Part shown: positions 26,792 to 34,776 of the stretch, one piece after another
Layout: each line of letters begins with the position of its first letter
How positions within the stretch are numbered: the stretch's first letter is position 1
Assembly (NCBI GenBank): GCA_046351235.1
Contig: JAXLYV010000005.1
Span: forward strand, 62,001-126,000
Direction: 5' to 3'
DNA: 64,000 nucleotides
From: JBBSAT01 sp046351235
GTDB taxonomy: Bacteria > Myxococcota_A > Polyangia > Polyangiales > Sandaracinaceae
The notes under the pieces: generated by a model
Seen by the model: only the letters and a program-made list of their open reading frames with translations
Database searches by the model: none
Told to the model about the DNA's origin: nothing
Program-made: the position numbers and the translations under genes

Positions 26792-27745
26792 GTGCCCGAG
26801 AAAGTCACCACACTGCTCGTGCTCGCCGTCGTGCTCGCCACGGCCCGCCCGGCCCGGGCCGATCTGACCGTCGTGTTCTTCGGGAGCGAGGGCTCCGACC
26901 GCATCGAGGTCGCGGACGAAGCGCCCGCCGCTGCCCCGAGCGAGCCGCCCGCGGCGCCGCCCCGCGAGGCACGCGAGGATCCGCCGGTCCGCGCGGAGCC
27001 TGCCGTCGTCGCCACGCCTGCGGAGATGCAGCGTGAGGAGCCCGCACCCGTCGCCCCCGCGCCCTCGGTGGCGCCGGAGAGCGTGGCTCCGATCCGCGCG
27101 CGCTTCGTCCGCGTGGGGGATGGAAGCGGCGAGTCGGAGACGCTGCTCTTGCGCGACGAGAACGGCGCCGCCGGAGAAGGCGTGCTCGCGCGTCTCTCGT
27201 TGCTCGCGCGGCCGCGCGGCACCGATGTGCCGGGCATGCTCGACGAGAGCGACCCGGAGTGGATCGCGCCCGGGATCCGCCGGCTCGACGCTGGGCTCCT
27301 GCCGCTCGTCACGCGCCTGGCCGAGCACTTTCCCGATCACGCGATCGAGATCGTGAGCGGCTACCGCCCGAACGCGCGCTCGGGTAGCCGGCATCGCTTC
27401 GGGCGCGCGCTCGATCTGCGCATCGAAGGCGTCTCGATCGAGGAGATCCGGACGCTGCTCGACGACGAGCCCTACGCCGGCATCGGCGTGTACCCGACGA
27501 GCGGCTTCGTGCACGTCGACGTGCGCGCCGAGCGCGTGCGCTGGACCGACGACAGCGGGCCCGGCGAGCCCACGCACGTCGTGGTGACCGAAGTGGGCAC
27601 GAGCGCGCGCACGGAGAGCCCGTCGACTCCCGCGGCGCCGGACGACGCGCCCGTCGACGCATCGAGCGATGCGGCGAGCGACATCGAGCGCGCGCTTCGC
27701 TCCGCCGACGGGATCGTGCTCGACCTCGGGCCGCTCGCGCCCTGA
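26792..27745 (+). CDS. DUF882/M15-type peptidoglycan peptidase-like protein
   Basis: 317 residues with a signal peptide ending near ARADLT. A long Pro/Ala/Glu-rich region (about 40-100) precedes the domain. SGYRPNARSGSRHRFGRALDLRI gives the first zinc ligands (H and D) and GFVHVDVRAER the last histidine, as in YcbK/DUF882 and M15 enzymes that cut cell-wall cross-links or stem peptides. The tail is again Pro/Ala/Ser-rich. It starts at GTG 26792, 45 bp after the exporter gene. Activity is expected but not proven. Confidence 0.82.
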   Translation: MPEKVTTLLVLAVVLATARPARADLTVVFFGSEGSDRIEVADEAPAAAPSEPPAAPPREAREDPPVRAEPAVVATPAEMQREEPAPVAPAPSVAPESVAPIRARFVRVGDGSGESETLLLRDENGAAGEGVLARLSLLARPRGTDVPGMLDESDPEWIAPGIRRLDAGLLPLVTRLAEHFPDHAIEIVSGYRPNARSGSRHRFGRALDLRIEGVSIEEIRTLLDDEPYAGIGVYPTSGFVHVDVRAERVRWTDDSGPGEPTHVVVTEVGTSARTESPSTPAAPDDAPVDASSDAASDIERALRSADGIVLDLGPLAP

Positions 27746-27877
27746 ACGAGCGATCGGGACGCGTGATCACACGAATCACTCGCGAACACAGCGTCGCGAC
27801 GGATGTCGCGACGGACAGGAGGGTGAGGCAGACCGATTCACTCGGGCTGCCGAGGCAGGACGGGGACGTCCTCCCTT

Positions 27878-27898
27878 CGCGAATCGTCACGACTCGCG
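27878..27898. terminator. Hairpin between convergent genes
   Basis: cgcgaatcgt and acgactcgcg pair with one mismatch around a single C. It lies between the convergent M15-like and RarA genes, so it may terminate both. No T-run is present. Confidence 0.5.
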
Positions 27899-27914
27899 AC
27901 CGGTGATCGAGCGG

Positions 27915-29231
27915 TCAGCCGCCCTCGCCGCGGAGCTTGGCCAGGCGCGCCTTGATCCTCGCCTCGAAGCCGACGTCCTTCGGCTCGTAGTAGCGACGCC
28001 CCGCGAGCTCCGCCGGCAGGTACGAGACGCCCTCCGCGAAGCCGCCCTCGGCGTGCGGATACCGATAACCGTCGCCGTAGCCCATCTCCTTCATGAGCTT
28101 CGTCGGCGCGTTGCGCAGATGGAGCGGCACTTCGAGCGCGCCGTGGCGCTTCACGTCCTCGCGCGCGCGGGTGAAGGCCTCGTAGCTCGCGTTGCTCTTC
28201 ACGGTGCTCGCGAGATAGGTGCAGCACTGCGCGATCGGGAACAGGCCCTCGGGCATGCCGAGGCGCCGGAAGCTCGCGTCGGCCGCCATCGCGACCTGGA
28301 TCGCTTGCGGGTCCGCGTTCCCCACGTCCTCGCTCGCGAAGATGATCAGGCGGCGCAGCACGAAGAGCGGATCTTCGCCGGCCTCGAGCATGCGCATCAG
28401 CCAGTAGATCGCGGCGTCGGGATCGCTACCGCGCATCGACTTGATGAGCGCGGAGACGACGTTGTAGTGCTCCTCGCCGCTCTTGTCGTAGCGCAAGGAA
28501 GGCGACGCCAGCGCCGAGGCCACGAGCGCGCGATCGATCGCCGCGCCGCGCGAGTGCGCGTCGCGCGCCGAGAGCTCCAGCACGTCGAGCGCGCGCCGCG
28601 CATCGCCGTGCGCGTGCTCGGCGATCGCGTCGAGCGCATCGGGCTCGGCCTTCACCTCGAGGGTCCCGAGCCCGCGATCCCGGTCGGAGAGGGCGCGCTC
28701 GAGCAGGGCGCGCACGTCGACGCTGCCGAGCGGCTCGAGCTTGAAGACGCGTGCGCGCGAGAGCAGCGCGGCGTTCACCGCGAACGACGGGTTCTCGGTC
28801 GTCGCGCCGACGAGGATCACCGAGCCGCGCTCGACGTAGGGAAGCAGCGCGTCCTGCTGCGCCTTGTTCCACCGATGGATCTCGTCGACGAAGAGGATGG
28901 TGCGCGCCCCGTGCAGCTTCTTCTTCTCGCTCGCCGCTTCCAGCACCTTGCGCAGCTCGGGCACGCCGCTCAGGACGGCCGAGAAGGGCACGAGCTCGGC
29001 GCGGCTCTCGACCGCGAGCGTCCGCGCGAGGCTGGTCTTCCCGCAGCCCGGCGGGCCCCAGAGGATCATCGAGGGGATGCGGTCTTCGGCGATCGCTCGC
29101 TGCAGGACGCCGCCGGGCGCCAAGAGGTGCGACTGCCCCACGAGGTCGGCCGCCCGCCGCGGCCGCATGCGCTCGGAGAGAGGCGCGCCAGGCCTCTCAC
29201 GGTCCTCGCGGCGATCGAAGAGATCCGACAT
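27915..29231 (-). CDS. rarA: Replication-associated recombination protein A (RarA/MgsA)
   Basis: 438 residues, close to the 447 of E. coli RarA. The N-terminus DLFDRRE is followed by PLSERMRPR and LVGQSHLL, then Walker A GPPGCGKTSLAR and Walker B FVDEIHRWNKAQQD. Sensor 1 is GATTENPSF. The C-terminal MgsA tetramerisation region contains GSDPDAAIYWLMRMLEAGEDP and RLIIFASEDVGNADP. It acts as an AAA+ ATPase at stalled replication forks. The start at ATG 29231 matches the conserved DLF opening. Confidence 0.95.
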   Translation of the reverse strand: MSDLFDRREDRERPGAPLSERMRPRRAADLVGQSHLLAPGGVLQRAIAEDRIPSMILWGPPGCGKTSLARTLAVESRAELVPFSAVLSGVPELRKVLEAASEKKKLHGARTILFVDEIHRWNKAQQDALLPYVERGSVILVGATTENPSFAVNAALLSRARVFKLEPLGSVDVRALLERALSDRDRGLGTLEVKAEPDALDAIAEHAHGDARRALDVLELSARDAHSRGAAIDRALVASALASPSLRYDKSGEEHYNVVSALIKSMRGSDPDAAIYWLMRMLEAGEDPLFVLRRLIIFASEDVGNADPQAIQVAMAADASFRRLGMPEGLFPIAQCCTYLASTVKSNASYEAFTRAREDVKRHGALEVPLHLRNAPTKLMKEMGYGDGYRYPHAEGGFAEGVSYLPAELAGRRYYEPKDVGFEARIKARLAKLRGEGG

Positions 29232-29604
29232 CCGGCGCGACCATGACACGCAGCGAGCGTGGGGGCTCGGCTCGGGCCGGTGCCCTCTTTCGTACGTCGG
29301 GCACGCGCAGTTTCCCCTACCTGCGCGATCGCCCAGCCCTGCACGCGCGTGTCTGCGCGCCGCCCCACGCATCGGGCGCCACGCCGGCTACGCGGCCTCC
29401 GTGTAAGTCCCCGCACGATCCAAGGGCGACCGCGACACGCTTGTCCGAGCCGAAGAGACCCGAGGATTCGAGAGCACACGTGGTCCCTAGAACTTTTCGA
29501 GTGAATCCGCGTCCGATCTCGACGTCGATCCCGCCGAGGGGAGCTCCCGAGCGCAAGCAGGGGCACGTGGCACCTCGGTTGCACCGACCCTGAGCGAGCC
29601 AACC
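29232..29604. other. Divergent intergenic region between rarA and PilZ gene
   Basis: About 370 bp without a convincing gene. It ends with a near-perfect sigma-54 promoter for the PilZ gene (29568-29583). No tRNA or other RNA structure was seen. Confidence 0.55.
29568..29583 (+). promoter_or_regulatory. Sigma-54 (-24/-12) promoter
   Basis: tggcacctcggttgca matches the consensus TGGCAC-N5-TTGCA with correct GG-to-GC spacing. The predicted start of transcription is about 11 bp before the PilZ ATG at 29605. The leader is short and has no clear ribosome-binding site. Confidence 0.78.
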
Positions 29605-30108
29605 ATGAAGAACTTCTTCGAGATGATCTACGAGTACCAGCTCCTCCGCGGGAAGCAGGATCGGCTCGATGTGCCGCTCGACGAAGACGAGCGCGCGCGG
29701 CTGGTGGCGCTCTCTCGCCTGCTCACCGGCGAGGCCGATGGTGGGCGCCGCACGATGCCGCGTGCGCCGGTCCCTGCGCGCGTGGTCTTCACGCTCCCGG
29801 GCGGCTTCGAGTCCGGCGAGATCAAGAACATCTCCGGCACCGGCATCGCGATCGCCACGGCGCGGCCGCCCGCGCAGGGCACGCGCATCGTCGTGCGCGT
29901 CGAGGACGGTGGCGTCGAGTACCTGTTTCCCTGTCGCGTCGTCTGGCGTCGGCTCGCCTCGAACCTGGGAATGGGCGCCATCTTCGACGGCGTTCCTTCG
30001 CGCGCGTCGGTGTTCCACACCGACGAGACGACGGGCGTCTGGAAGCGCTCGATCCAGATCGGCGGCAACGTGTTCGGCAGCACCGCGCGCCGCGTGCAGG
30101 CGGCCTGA
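29605..30108 (+). CDS. PilZ-domain protein, likely c-di-GMP binding
   Basis: 167 residues. The PilZ domain (about 48-130) has both c-di-GMP motifs: RTMPR (RxxxR) and NISGTG (NxSxxG), followed by the beta-barrel and CRVVWRRLASNLGMGAIF. No other domain is present; the N-terminal 45 residues are helical. It probably acts as a receptor in motility or surface signalling. The promoter just upstream is of sigma-54 type. The gene is convergent with the MYXO-CTERM gene. Confidence 0.9.
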   Translation: MKNFFEMIYEYQLLRGKQDRLDVPLDEDERARLVALSRLLTGEADGGRRTMPRAPVPARVVFTLPGGFESGEIKNISGTGIAIATARPPAQGTRIVVRVEDGGVEYLFPCRVVWRRLASNLGMGAIFDGVPSRASVFHTDETTGVWKRSIQIGGNVFGSTARRVQAA

Positions 30109-30135
30109 CGCGCGTGGCGCGTGGCGGTCCGACAC

Positions 30136-30155
30136 GGGCGTCCTGACCGACGCCC
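30136..30155. terminator. Hairpin between convergent genes
   Basis: gggcgtc and gacgccc form a 7-bp stem with a 6-base loop between the PilZ gene and the MYXO-CTERM gene. Short and without a T-run, so the role is tentative. Confidence 0.4.
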
Positions 30156-30182
30156 GCGTGCGACCCGCGAGTGCCGCTCCGC

Positions 30183-32804
30183 TCAGGTGCGCGCGCGACG
30201 GCGCGCGAGCACGAGCAGGCCGAGACCCAGCGCGAGCCAGCCTCCGCTCGAAGACGGACGGCCGCTCGCGCGGCAACCGCAGCCGCCGTTCATGACGACG
30301 GCGGGGCCGCTCGCGTCGGGCGAGACCGCGCCGTCGAGGCTCGCGTCGCCGCGACCCGCGTCGCGGCCCGCGTCGGACGTGCTGCCCCCGTCCGCGGTGC
30401 TCGCCGCGTCACCCTCGGGCATCCCCGCGTCGACGTCGCTTCCTGCATCGACGTCGCTTCCTGCATCGACGTCGGTGGCGGCATCGACGTCGGTCGCCGC
30501 GTCCACGTCGCTTCCTGCATCGACGTCGCTTCCCGCATCGGGCGTCGAGCCCGCGTCGATGCACGTGAGGGTGCCGCCGCAGAGGCCGGCCGCGCACACG
30601 TCGCTCGTCGTGCACGCGTCGCCGTCGTCGCACGCAGCGCCCGTCAGCGGAGACGACGCGCACGCGCCCGCGGTGCACGTGTCCGCGGTGCAGGCGTTGC
30701 CGTCGTCGCACGAGCGCGGCGCGCCTCCGCACACGCCCGCCGTGCACTGGTCGGCCACCGTGCAGCCGTCCATGTCGTCGCAGCTCGTCCCCGTGAGCGG
30801 CGTCGCCTCGCACGCGCCGGCGGTGCATGCGTCCGCCGTGCACGGGTTCCCGTCGTCGCAGGAGCGCGGCGAGCCCACGCACGCGCCGGCCGCGCAGTGA
30901 TCGGCGAGGGTGCACCCGTCGCCGTCGTCGCAGGGGCCGCTCGTCGGCACCGACGAGCACCCGCGGACCGGATCGCAGAGCTCTGCGGTGCACGGGTTGC
31001 CGTCGTCGACGCAGCTCGTCGGAGCGCCGTGGCACGCGCCGGTCGCATCACACTGGTCCGCGCTCGTGCAGGCGTCGGAGTCGTTGCACGCCGTGCCCAC
31101 CGAGGGCGTGTGCCCGCACGCGCCCGAGGGCGCGCACGCGTCGGCCGTGCAGGCGTTGCCGTCGTCGCACGCGACCGTTCCCGTGCACGTGAGGCTCGTG
31201 GACGAGCTCACGCACACGTCGTTCGTCGTGCAGCTGCGCCCGTCGTCGCAGATCGCGCCCGGGGTCGGCGAGAACGTGCATCCAGCGGTCGTGTCGCAGG
31301 CGTCGGCGGTGCAGGGGTCGCCATCGCTGCACGTGCGTGGCGTCCCGCCGTTGCAGGCCGCGCTCGCATCGCACGTGGTGCTCAGCGTGCAGGCGTTGCC
31401 GTCGTCGCAGCTCGCCCCGGCCGTGATCGCGCACGTGAACGACGCGCACGTGCGACAGAGCCCGCACGCGACGCTGGTCGCGCACGTCGCCTCGGCCGCC
31501 GAGAAGTCCGCGCGGCAGTCGTCGGTGTCGGTCGTCGGGCTGCGGCGCACGGCGACGCGATCGCTGCCCGGCGTCGGTGTGAGCGACGTGATGCCCGCGT
31601 AGCTGCCGCTGCCGTAGACGACGACGTCGAGGAGCGTCCACGTCGCGTCGGTCACGAGGATCTCGTCGCCAGCGTTGGCCAGCGCGAACGCGGCGGTGCT
31701 CGCCCATGCGCTCGGTCCGGTGAGGTCGGGAACGGCTCCGCTCGCGTTGCCCTCTTCGAAGTCGGGCGGCGCGCCGTAGCGCGCCTGGAACGTCGCTGCG
31801 CTGTCGGCGATCACCGCGGTCGCTCCGGAGGCCAGCGTGGAGCCCGCCGGGAAGCAGCGCATCGACTCGGTACCGTCGGGCGTCTCTTCGTCGCCGAGGC
31901 AGGTCCCGTCGAGCGCCCACGCGGACGGGGTCTGGTTGCGGAGCTCGATCCACTCGGAGCCGCCAGCCGCCGGCGCCGACACGAAGCGCGTGATGGCGAG
32001 CGGCGCGTAGACCTCGGCGCTCGTGCGATCGAGCCAGACGTCGAGGAAGTCGTCGATCACCAGGTCGGAGACCTCGGCAAACGTGTTGGGCTGCGCCGTG
32101 GCGCGCGGATCGCCGTAGTCGCTCACGACGTCGAGCGCGTTCGAGACGCCGCTCCCGCCGAGGTCGACGGTGTTGCCGTTCGCGAGCTCTCGGAAGGTCG
32201 CGACGGTGAGCCGGACGACATCCGGCCGCGAGACCCCGCCCAGCATCGTCCACGGAACGCCGATCTCCACGGTGTTGCCCGCGACGGCGAACGTCGCGTT
32301 CCCCACGGAGGCGTAGCCCGTGTCGAGCACGACCGCGCTCGTCAGGCCCTGCGTCTGGACGAGCCGCTCCCAGCGCCCGCGGTCGGAGGTGCGCGTGTCG
32401 GCGAAGCCGGCGAGGAAGTCGTTGCCGCTCCCCGCCGTGCGGTCGAGGTCGATCGCGATCTGGATCTGAGGCGTGACGCCCGGCGGCGGCCACGCGACGC
32501 CCGCAGGGAACGTGACGAGGAAGTAGAGATTCGTGCGGTCGGCCGTGACGGCGAAGCCGGTGAGGTCGGAGCCGACCTCGGGCGACGAGAGATCGGTGCG
32601 CGTGTCGGCGGGCTCGTCGCGCCAGACCAGCTCGCCTTGGGACATCGCATCGCGCGCCACGATGCCGAGGTTCGTGCTCGCAGGCCCTCGACCGCTCCAG
32701 TCGGCGGGGCTTCCATCCACCCGTACGCCGTGTGCGCGGGCGAGGGCAGGCGTGAGCGCGAGGAACGATGCGACGAGCGTGGCGAGGCGGGTGGGCGAGC
32801 GCAT
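30183..32804 (-). CDS. MYXO-CTERM surface protein with lamin-tail-like domain and cysteine-rich repeats
   Basis: 873 residues. A signal peptide ends near ALARAHG. The N-terminal 230 residues look like a beta-sandwich ligand domain (PADWSG, IQIAIDLDRT). A lamin-tail-like domain follows (about 255-400, with GGSEWIELRNQTP). Then come about nine cysteine-rich repeats of the CDDGNACTADTC type. An Asp/Ala/Gly-rich stretch is encoded by 18-bp DNA repeats. The end GGCGCR, a hydrophobic helix and RRRART is the MYXO-CTERM sorting tail, expected to anchor the protein at the cell surface. Confidence 0.88.
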   Translation of the reverse strand: MRSPTRLATLVASFLALTPALARAHGVRVDGSPADWSGRGPASTNLGIVARDAMSQGELVWRDEPADTRTDLSSPEVGSDLTGFAVTADRTNLYFLVTFPAGVAWPPPGVTPQIQIAIDLDRTAGSGNDFLAGFADTRTSDRGRWERLVQTQGLTSAVVLDTGYASVGNATFAVAGNTVEIGVPWTMLGGVSRPDVVRLTVATFRELANGNTVDLGGSGVSNALDVVSDYGDPRATAQPNTFAEVSDLVIDDFLDVWLDRTSAEVYAPLAITRFVSAPAAGGSEWIELRNQTPSAWALDGTCLGDEETPDGTESMRCFPAGSTLASGATAVIADSAATFQARYGAPPDFEEGNASGAVPDLTGPSAWASTAAFALANAGDEILVTDATWTLLDVVVYGSGSYAGITSLTPTPGSDRVAVRRSPTTDTDDCRADFSAAEATCATSVACGLCRTCASFTCAITAGASCDDGNACTLSTTCDASAACNGGTPRTCSDGDPCTADACDTTAGCTFSPTPGAICDDGRSCTTNDVCVSSSTSLTCTGTVACDDGNACTADACAPSGACGHTPSVGTACNDSDACTSADQCDATGACHGAPTSCVDDGNPCTAELCDPVRGCSSVPTSGPCDDGDGCTLADHCAAGACVGSPRSCDDGNPCTADACTAGACEATPLTGTSCDDMDGCTVADQCTAGVCGGAPRSCDDGNACTADTCTAGACASSPLTGAACDDGDACTTSDVCAAGLCGGTLTCIDAGSTPDAGSDVDAGSDVDAATDVDAATDVDAGSDVDAGSDVDAGMPEGDAASTADGGSTSDAGRDAGRGDASLDGAVSPDASGPAVVMNGGCGCRASGRPSSSGGWLALGLGLLVLARRRART
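30427..30534 (-). repeat. 18-bp tandem repeats inside the MYXO-CTERM gene
   Basis: Six units of 18 bp, typified by gcatcgacgtcgcttcct, encode alternating DAGSDV and DAATDV hexapeptides on the minus strand. Such arrays can change copy number. Confidence 0.85.
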
Positions 32805-32884
32805 CCCTCGATGCTACCGGCGGGGCCGCGCGATCCCAAGACCCGCGACGACCGGGCTTGATGCCGCGGGCGCGCTCGCGTATA

Positions 32885-32904
32885 GGTGACCAATAAGTTA
32901 CGCG
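32885..32904. promoter_or_regulatory. Putative ArsR operator, copy 1
   Basis: ggtgaccaataagttacgcg-type sequence with half-sites GTGAC and GTTAC six bases apart. The same layout occurs at 36599-36618 upstream of the second AHSA1 gene (15 of 20 bases identical). It lies directly before the ATG of the ArsR gene, where binding would block expression. Confidence 0.65.
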
Positions 32905-32906
32905 TC

Positions 32907-33227
32907 ATGCACCGCGCGAAGGCCCACGAAGACGTGTTCCGTGCGATCGCCGACCCCACGCGGCGCGCGATCTTGGACCGTCTGCGCGCCGGGCCGGCCG
33001 CGGTGACGGTGCTCGCGTCGGACTTCGAGCAGACGCGCCCCGCGATCTCGAAGCACCTGCTCGTGCTCAAGCGCGCCAACCTCGTGACCGAGCAGCGCGT
33101 GGGGCGCGCGCGCGTGTATCGCCTGAAGCCCGAGCCGCTGACGAAGGTCGCCGGCTGGGTGGAGGGCTATCGCGCGTTCTGGCTGACGAACCTCGACAAC
33201 TTGAAGCGCTACGTGGAGGGAACGTGA
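32907..33227 (+). CDS. ArsR family transcriptional repressor
   Basis: 106 residues. FRAIADPTRRAILDRLR is the typical ArsR winged-helix opening, and FEQTRPAISKHLLVLKRANLV the recognition helix region, followed by the wing GRARVYRL. No CXC metal site is seen, so it belongs to the metal-independent SdpR-like group often linked to AHSA1 proteins. ATG 32907 is preferred; a frame from GTG 32886 would include the operator. Its TGA overlaps the GTG of the AHSA1-YCII gene. Confidence 0.9.
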   Translation: MHRAKAHEDVFRAIADPTRRAILDRLRAGPAAVTVLASDFEQTRPAISKHLLVLKRANLVTEQRVGRARVYRLKPEPLTKVAGWVEGYRAFWLTNLDNLKRYVEGT

Positions 33228-34015
33228 CGGCGGCAGTGAGGAAGCAGAGTCGGGCGCGCGCGATCGCGGACGTGGGCGCAGGGACGATCTTCGCGAGCAT
33301 CGAGATCGCGGCGCCGGCGGAGCGCGTGTTCTCGGCGCTCACGAACGGCGCCGAGGTGGTGAAGTGGTGGGGCCAGGACGGCATGTACTGGACCGAGGAG
33401 TGGGTGATGCCGCTCGAGCCGGGCAAGAGCTGGCGCGCGTCAGGCAAGAACGCCGACGGCAGCCCCTTCTCCGTCGAGGGCGAGATCGTCGAGGTGGACG
33501 CGCCGCGCAAGCTCGTGTGGACGTGGCGCGCCGCGTGGGATGGCGGGCACGAGACGAAGATCACCTACCGCCTCGAGCCCATCGAGGGCGGCACGCGCGT
33601 GATCGTGCGCCACGAGGGCTTCGCCGAGCGCACCGAATCGTGTCGGGGTCACGGCGAAGGCTGGGAGCGCGTGCTCGGCTGGATGGCCGGCTCCCTGGCG
33701 GCCCAGAGCGAGCCGACGAAGTTCTTCCTGCTGCGGCTGATCCCTCCGCGGCCGACGTTCCCCGCCGACATGCGGCCGGACGAGGCCGAGGCGATGGGCG
33801 CGCACGCGATCTACCTGCGCGAGCGCGCGGCCGCGGGCACGGTCATCGCGGCCGGCCCGATCGGAGATCCGACGGCCGTGTGGGGCCTCTGCCTCGTCGA
33901 GGTCGCGGGCGAAGCGGAGGCGCGCGCGCTCACCGAGGCCGACCCCGTCGTGAGGTCGGGCCTCGGGTTCCACTACGAGATCCTGCCGATGCTCTCGGCG
34001 CCGATCCTGCGCTGA
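33224..34015 (+). CDS. AHSA1 (SRPBCC)-YCII fusion protein
   Basis: 263 residues with two domains. Residues about 20-160 are an AHSA1/START-like ligand-binding fold (FASIEIAAPAERVFSAL, KWWGQDGMYWTEEW, ITYRLEPIEGGTRVIVRHEGF, GWERVLGWM). Residues about 165-262 are a YCII-like domain (FFLLRLIPPRPTFPADM, AAGPIGDPTAVWGL). These two are usually separate proteins. GTG 33224 overlaps the ArsR stop and has GGAGGG seven bases upstream, so the regulator and this protein are co-translated. The ligand is unknown. Confidence 0.85.
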   Translation: MTAAVRKQSRARAIADVGAGTIFASIEIAAPAERVFSALTNGAEVVKWWGQDGMYWTEEWVMPLEPGKSWRASGKNADGSPFSVEGEIVEVDAPRKLVWTWRAAWDGGHETKITYRLEPIEGGTRVIVRHEGFAERTESCRGHGEGWERVLGWMAGSLAAQSEPTKFFLLRLIPPRPTFPADMRPDEAEAMGAHAIYLRERAAAGTVIAAGPIGDPTAVWGLCLVEVAGEAEARALTEADPVVRSGLGFHYEILPMLSAPILR

Positions 34016-34034
34016 GAAGAGCGGGCGGCGGCGC

Positions 34035-34667
34035 TCAGGCCGCGTGTCGCTTCTGCTCGGCCTGGTAGAGCGGTAGCTCGATCGCGAGCGCGCGGGCCAC
34101 GCTCGGGCGCTGGCGGTGGCGGCTCAGGTAGGCCGCCACGGCGGGCCACTTCGCGAGATCGATCGGTGTCGCGATCGTCCAGTTCAGGACGGTCACGAGG
34201 TAGGCGTCGGCGACGGTGAAGCGGTCGAGCAAGAAGTCACGCCCCGCGAGGTGCTTCTCGAGCAGCTCGAAGCGCGCCGGCACCTTCGAGAGCGCGTAGC
34301 TCTTGGCGCCCTCGGGGGCGTGTGGGTCGAGGAGCGCCGCGAAGACCGCCTTGTGGAGCTCGGTGCCGACGAAGCAGAGCCACTGCTGCAGGAGCGCGCG
34401 GCCGCGCGCGTCGGTCGGTGCGAGGCCGACCTCGGGATGACGCGCCGCCACATACTGGAGCACGGCGGCGTTCTCCACCAGCGTGTCGCCTTCGTCGGTG
34501 CGGATCGCGGGAACGAGCGCGAGCGGCGTGATCGAGGCGAGCGGCGTTCCGTCGAGCGTCGCGTGGGTGATGGGATCCACCTCGATGAACGTGGCGTCGG
34601 CGCCGGCCTCGTAGAGAGCGATGCGCGTGGCCATCGAGCAGGCGAGAGGCGAGAAGTAGAGCTCCAT
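34035..34667 (-). CDS. Glutathione S-transferase (beta-class-like)
   Basis: 210 residues. MELYFSPLACSMATRIALYEAGA matches the beta-class N-terminus with the active-site Cys near residue 10, and the thioredoxin-like half holds VPAIRTDEGDTLVENAAVLQYVA, the cis-Pro and glutathione gamma-glutamyl site. The helical half ends with FTVADAYLVTVLNW. It should conjugate or reduce substrates with glutathione in the cytoplasm. It is divergent from the LysR gene, which may control it. Confidence 0.92.
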   Translation of the reverse strand: MELYFSPLACSMATRIALYEAGADATFIEVDPITHATLDGTPLASITPLALVPAIRTDEGDTLVENAAVLQYVAARHPEVGLAPTDARGRALLQQWLCFVGTELHKAVFAALLDPHAPEGAKSYALSKVPARFELLEKHLAGRDFLLDRFTVADAYLVTVLNWTIATPIDLAKWPAVAAYLSRHRQRPSVARALAIELPLYQAEQKRHAA

Positions 34668-34761
34668 GTCGTCGTGTCTCTTTCTGGGCGCCGCGAAGGC
34701 CCCACGCGCGAGATTGGTCGCGCGCGACACGTGAATCCATCTCGTTGTATTCTACGAACCC

Positions 34762-34776
34762 ATGAACGATGTTCAT
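34762..34776. promoter_or_regulatory. Dyad overlapping the LysR start
   Basis: atgaacgatgttcat is a perfect 6+3+6 inverted repeat starting exactly at the first possible LysR start codon, in the divergent region with the GST gene. If translation starts at ATG 34780 instead, the dyad lies in the leader. It is a candidate autoregulatory site. Confidence 0.5.

Noticed and set aside
30427..30534. Repeat array as a CRISPR
   Set aside because: Units are 18 bp, directly adjacent without spacers, and in frame with a coding region.
30171..32861. An 896-residue plus-strand open frame opposite the MYXO-CTERM gene
   Set aside because: It has shadow-type composition and no domain; the minus frame has a signal peptide, repeats and a sorting tail.
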